Assembly (NCBI RefSeq): GCF_010448835.1
Contig: NZ_CP048409.1
Coordinates: 1,372,001 to 1,436,000, forward strand
Direction of reading: 5' to 3'
Origin: Draconibacterium halophilum
Lineage (GTDB): Bacteria; Bacteroidota; Bacteroidia; Bacteroidales; Prolixibacteraceae
Length of the DNA: 64,000 nt
In this document: in pieces, positions 62,687 to 64,000 of the stretch
How positions within the stretch are numbered: position 1 is the stretch's first letter
Layout of the letters: each line of letters begins with the position of its first letter
The notes under the pieces: generated by a model
Database searches by the model: none
Told to the model about the DNA's origin: nothing
What the model saw: only the letters and a program-made list of their open reading frames with translations
Program-made: the position numbers and the translations under genes

Positions 62687-64000
62687 TTACAATCCACTAA
62701 AATCAACATCGTTGAAGAGAATCGATGGTGTGCGCCACGAAGAGTCATCCCGCACATCGTTACCAATTTCTCCAATGTTTGCCCACAAGGTTTTCATGTT
62801 TCCGGTAATGTTCATTTCGGTAACCGGTTTTACAATCTCGCCATTCTCCACTAAAAATCCTTCTATACCATACGAGAAATCACCGGTTGATCCGTTGCTG
62901 TTACCTCCGTTAAACCCTGTAACAAAAATTCCCCTTTTTACCGATGCAATTAATGCGTCAAGGTCTTTATTGCCTGTTTCAAAAACAAGGTTTGTTGTTG
63001 ATCCGCTGTTGGGTTCCATTTCCAGTTTTTTGCCGTAGTAGGTGTCGATGTAATACGTTTTTAAAACCCCTTTTTCAAAAACCGTACGTTTTTTCGTGGC
63101 AATTCCTTCGCCGTCAAACAAGCGCGAACCGCGTCCTCCAATAATAAAAGGATCATCAGTTAAGGTTAATTTTTCCGAAGCTACTTTCTCTCCCAATTTA
63201 TCGATAAGGAAGGAGTTTTTTTGCTGAATTGCAGAGCCGTTTAGTGCATTAATGAGCGGACTGAAAATCCTGCCAACCATACGGTTTTCAACGATCATTG
63301 GCATGGTTCCCGACTCAATTTTTTCAGCACCGATTTTATCCAATGCTCTTTTTAGTGCTGTTGTTCCGGTTCCTGTTTTGGTCAGGTCATTGTATTTTAT
63401 GGCGGTTTCGCTCCAGCCAAATTCGGGACGAGCATCGCCATCGCCTTTTACCGAAACGTTAGTATGTAGGCCAAAATACGAGTTGGCTGTATCGCCCTCA
63501 AATCCGTTGCTGTTTACCATTACCCGCGAGTTTAATCCATCGTAATAACTACTGGAAACAGATATGATGCGCTCGTTACTTCCTAAAATTTCCTTCTCGG
63601 CAGCAAAGGCAAGCTGTATTTTTTCTTCCGGATCAACGTTCCCAAAATTTTTGTCTAACGAGCCCAAGTCTTGGCCGTTTCCTTTATAATAAAGTTCCGG
63701 GTCGGGAAGTGTTCTGAACTCATCTTCCGAAAGGTATTTTGTGCCTTCAATTGCTTCTTCAATAAATCGTGACAGATCTTCTTTGTTTAATCGGCTGGTT
63801 GAATGTGATGAGTATTTTTTGTCGACAAATAAACGTATGGAAAGATTGTTTTGGATAGCTTGTTCCAGTTTGTCGATCTTTTCTTCGCGTACCTCAACGC
63901 TGCTGCTTTGGCTGTTTGCTATGCTTACGCTTACTTCTTGGGCTCCATTTTCAAGTGCATGATTCATAGCCCATTTTGCCAATGTATATTTTTCTTCTTT
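62687..64000 (-). CDS. TldE/PmbA-like metalloprotease subunit (5' end outside the window)
   Basis: At least 437 residues. The reading frame is open to the window edge (KEEKYTLAKWAMNHALENGA), so the true start is beyond 64000 and the TTG at 63982 is not used. Family features: EVREEKIDKLEQAIQNNLSI, YYGKKLEMEPNSGSTTNLVF, FVTGFNGGNSNGSTGDFSYG and the C-terminal NMKTLWANIGEIGNDVRD. No HExxxH zinc motif is visible, which fits the PmbA/TldE subunit that pairs with catalytic TldD. In E. coli the pair processes microcin and CcdA. The TldD partner is probably just outside the window. Confidence 0.92.
   Translation of the reverse strand, partial: KEEKYTLAKWAMNHALENGAQEVSVSIANSQSSSVEVREEKIDKLEQAIQNNLSIRLFVDKKYSSHSTSRLNKEDLSRFIEEAIEGTKYLSEDEFRTLPDPELYYKGNGQDLGSLDKNFGNVDPEEKIQLAFAAEKEILGSNERIISVSSSYYDGLNSRVMVNSNGFEGDTANSYFGLHTNVSVKGDGDARPEFGWSETAIKYNDLTKTGTGTTALKRALDKIGAEKIESGTMPMIVENRMVGRIFSPLINALNGSAIQQKNSFLIDKLGEKVASEKLTLTDDPFIIGGRGSRLFDGEGIATKKRTVFEKGVLKTYYIDTYYGKKLEMEPNSGSTTNLVFETGNKDLDALIASVKRGIFVTGFNGGNSNGSTGDFSYGIEGFLVENGEIVKPVTEMNITGNMKTLWANIGEIGNDVRDDSSWRTPSILFNDVDFSGL

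Overview
The window is chromosomal DNA of an AT-rich, free-living member of the Bacteroidota. A marine or sediment Marinilabiliales / Prolixibacteraceae-like bacterium is my best guess, from gene content only. The evidence is Bacteroidota promoters (TAnnTTTG -7 boxes), stand-alone MnmD, a Bacteroidota-type SerA, secreted proteins ending in a type IX secretion (T9SS) type A sorting domain, and the near absence of Shine-Dalgarno sequences. No tRNA, rRNA, insertion sequence, integrase or CRISPR array was seen.

Layout. 1-9.6 kb is housekeeping, mostly on the minus strand: miaA, a pRiA4b ORF-3-like protein, mnmD, a Sua5/YciO protein (plus strand), trkH-trkA K+ uptake, comEC, def and ruvX. 9.8-14.0 kb (plus) has a basic, Tyr-rich secreted protein, then a cassette of an unknown soluble protein, a multi-span membrane protein, a histidine kinase and a NarL-type regulator. 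14.4-17.1 kb is ppdK (minus). 17.4-17.8 kb holds two tandem copies of what looks like a small RNA gene, each with its own promoter and terminator. 17.9-26.2 kb carries clpB, an Hpt protein, gcvT and a serine/one-carbon group (serC, serA, DUF1015). 26.4-29.4 kb is a receiver + PEP-synthase-like fusion. 29.6-32.7 kb is a hexuronate operon (uxaB-uxaA) behind a perfect LacI-type palindrome. 33-34.6 kb is a broken lipoprotein FAD oxidoreductase. 34.9-37.3 kb is a membrane pyrophosphatase split by a one-base frameshift. 37.7-38.7 kb is a dihydroorotate dehydrogenase-like gene. 39.7-62.6 kb is a same-strand island of secreted repeat proteins: C-type lectin, LamG/GLUG, Ig-like/MBG, a small DUF4347-like protein, a 3832-residue giant adhesin and an 847-residue MBG/HYR protein. 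The last two end in T9SS sorting domains. The window ends inside a tldE/pmbA gene.

How it fits together. The accessory part is the surface-adhesin island. It probably builds an extracellular matrix or adhesion layer exported by T9SS, whose core genes are not in this window. The metabolic genes point to pectin/uronate use, PEP-pyruvate interconversion and pyrophosphate-driven ion pumping.

The observations most worth following are the tandem small RNA genes, the stand-alone DUF4347-like protein that has lost the family's His/Cys residues, the receiver-PPDK fusion, the DUF1015 gene beside serC-serA, and a run of one-base deletions between 33.5 and 48 kb that are either sequence errors or recent pseudogenisation.
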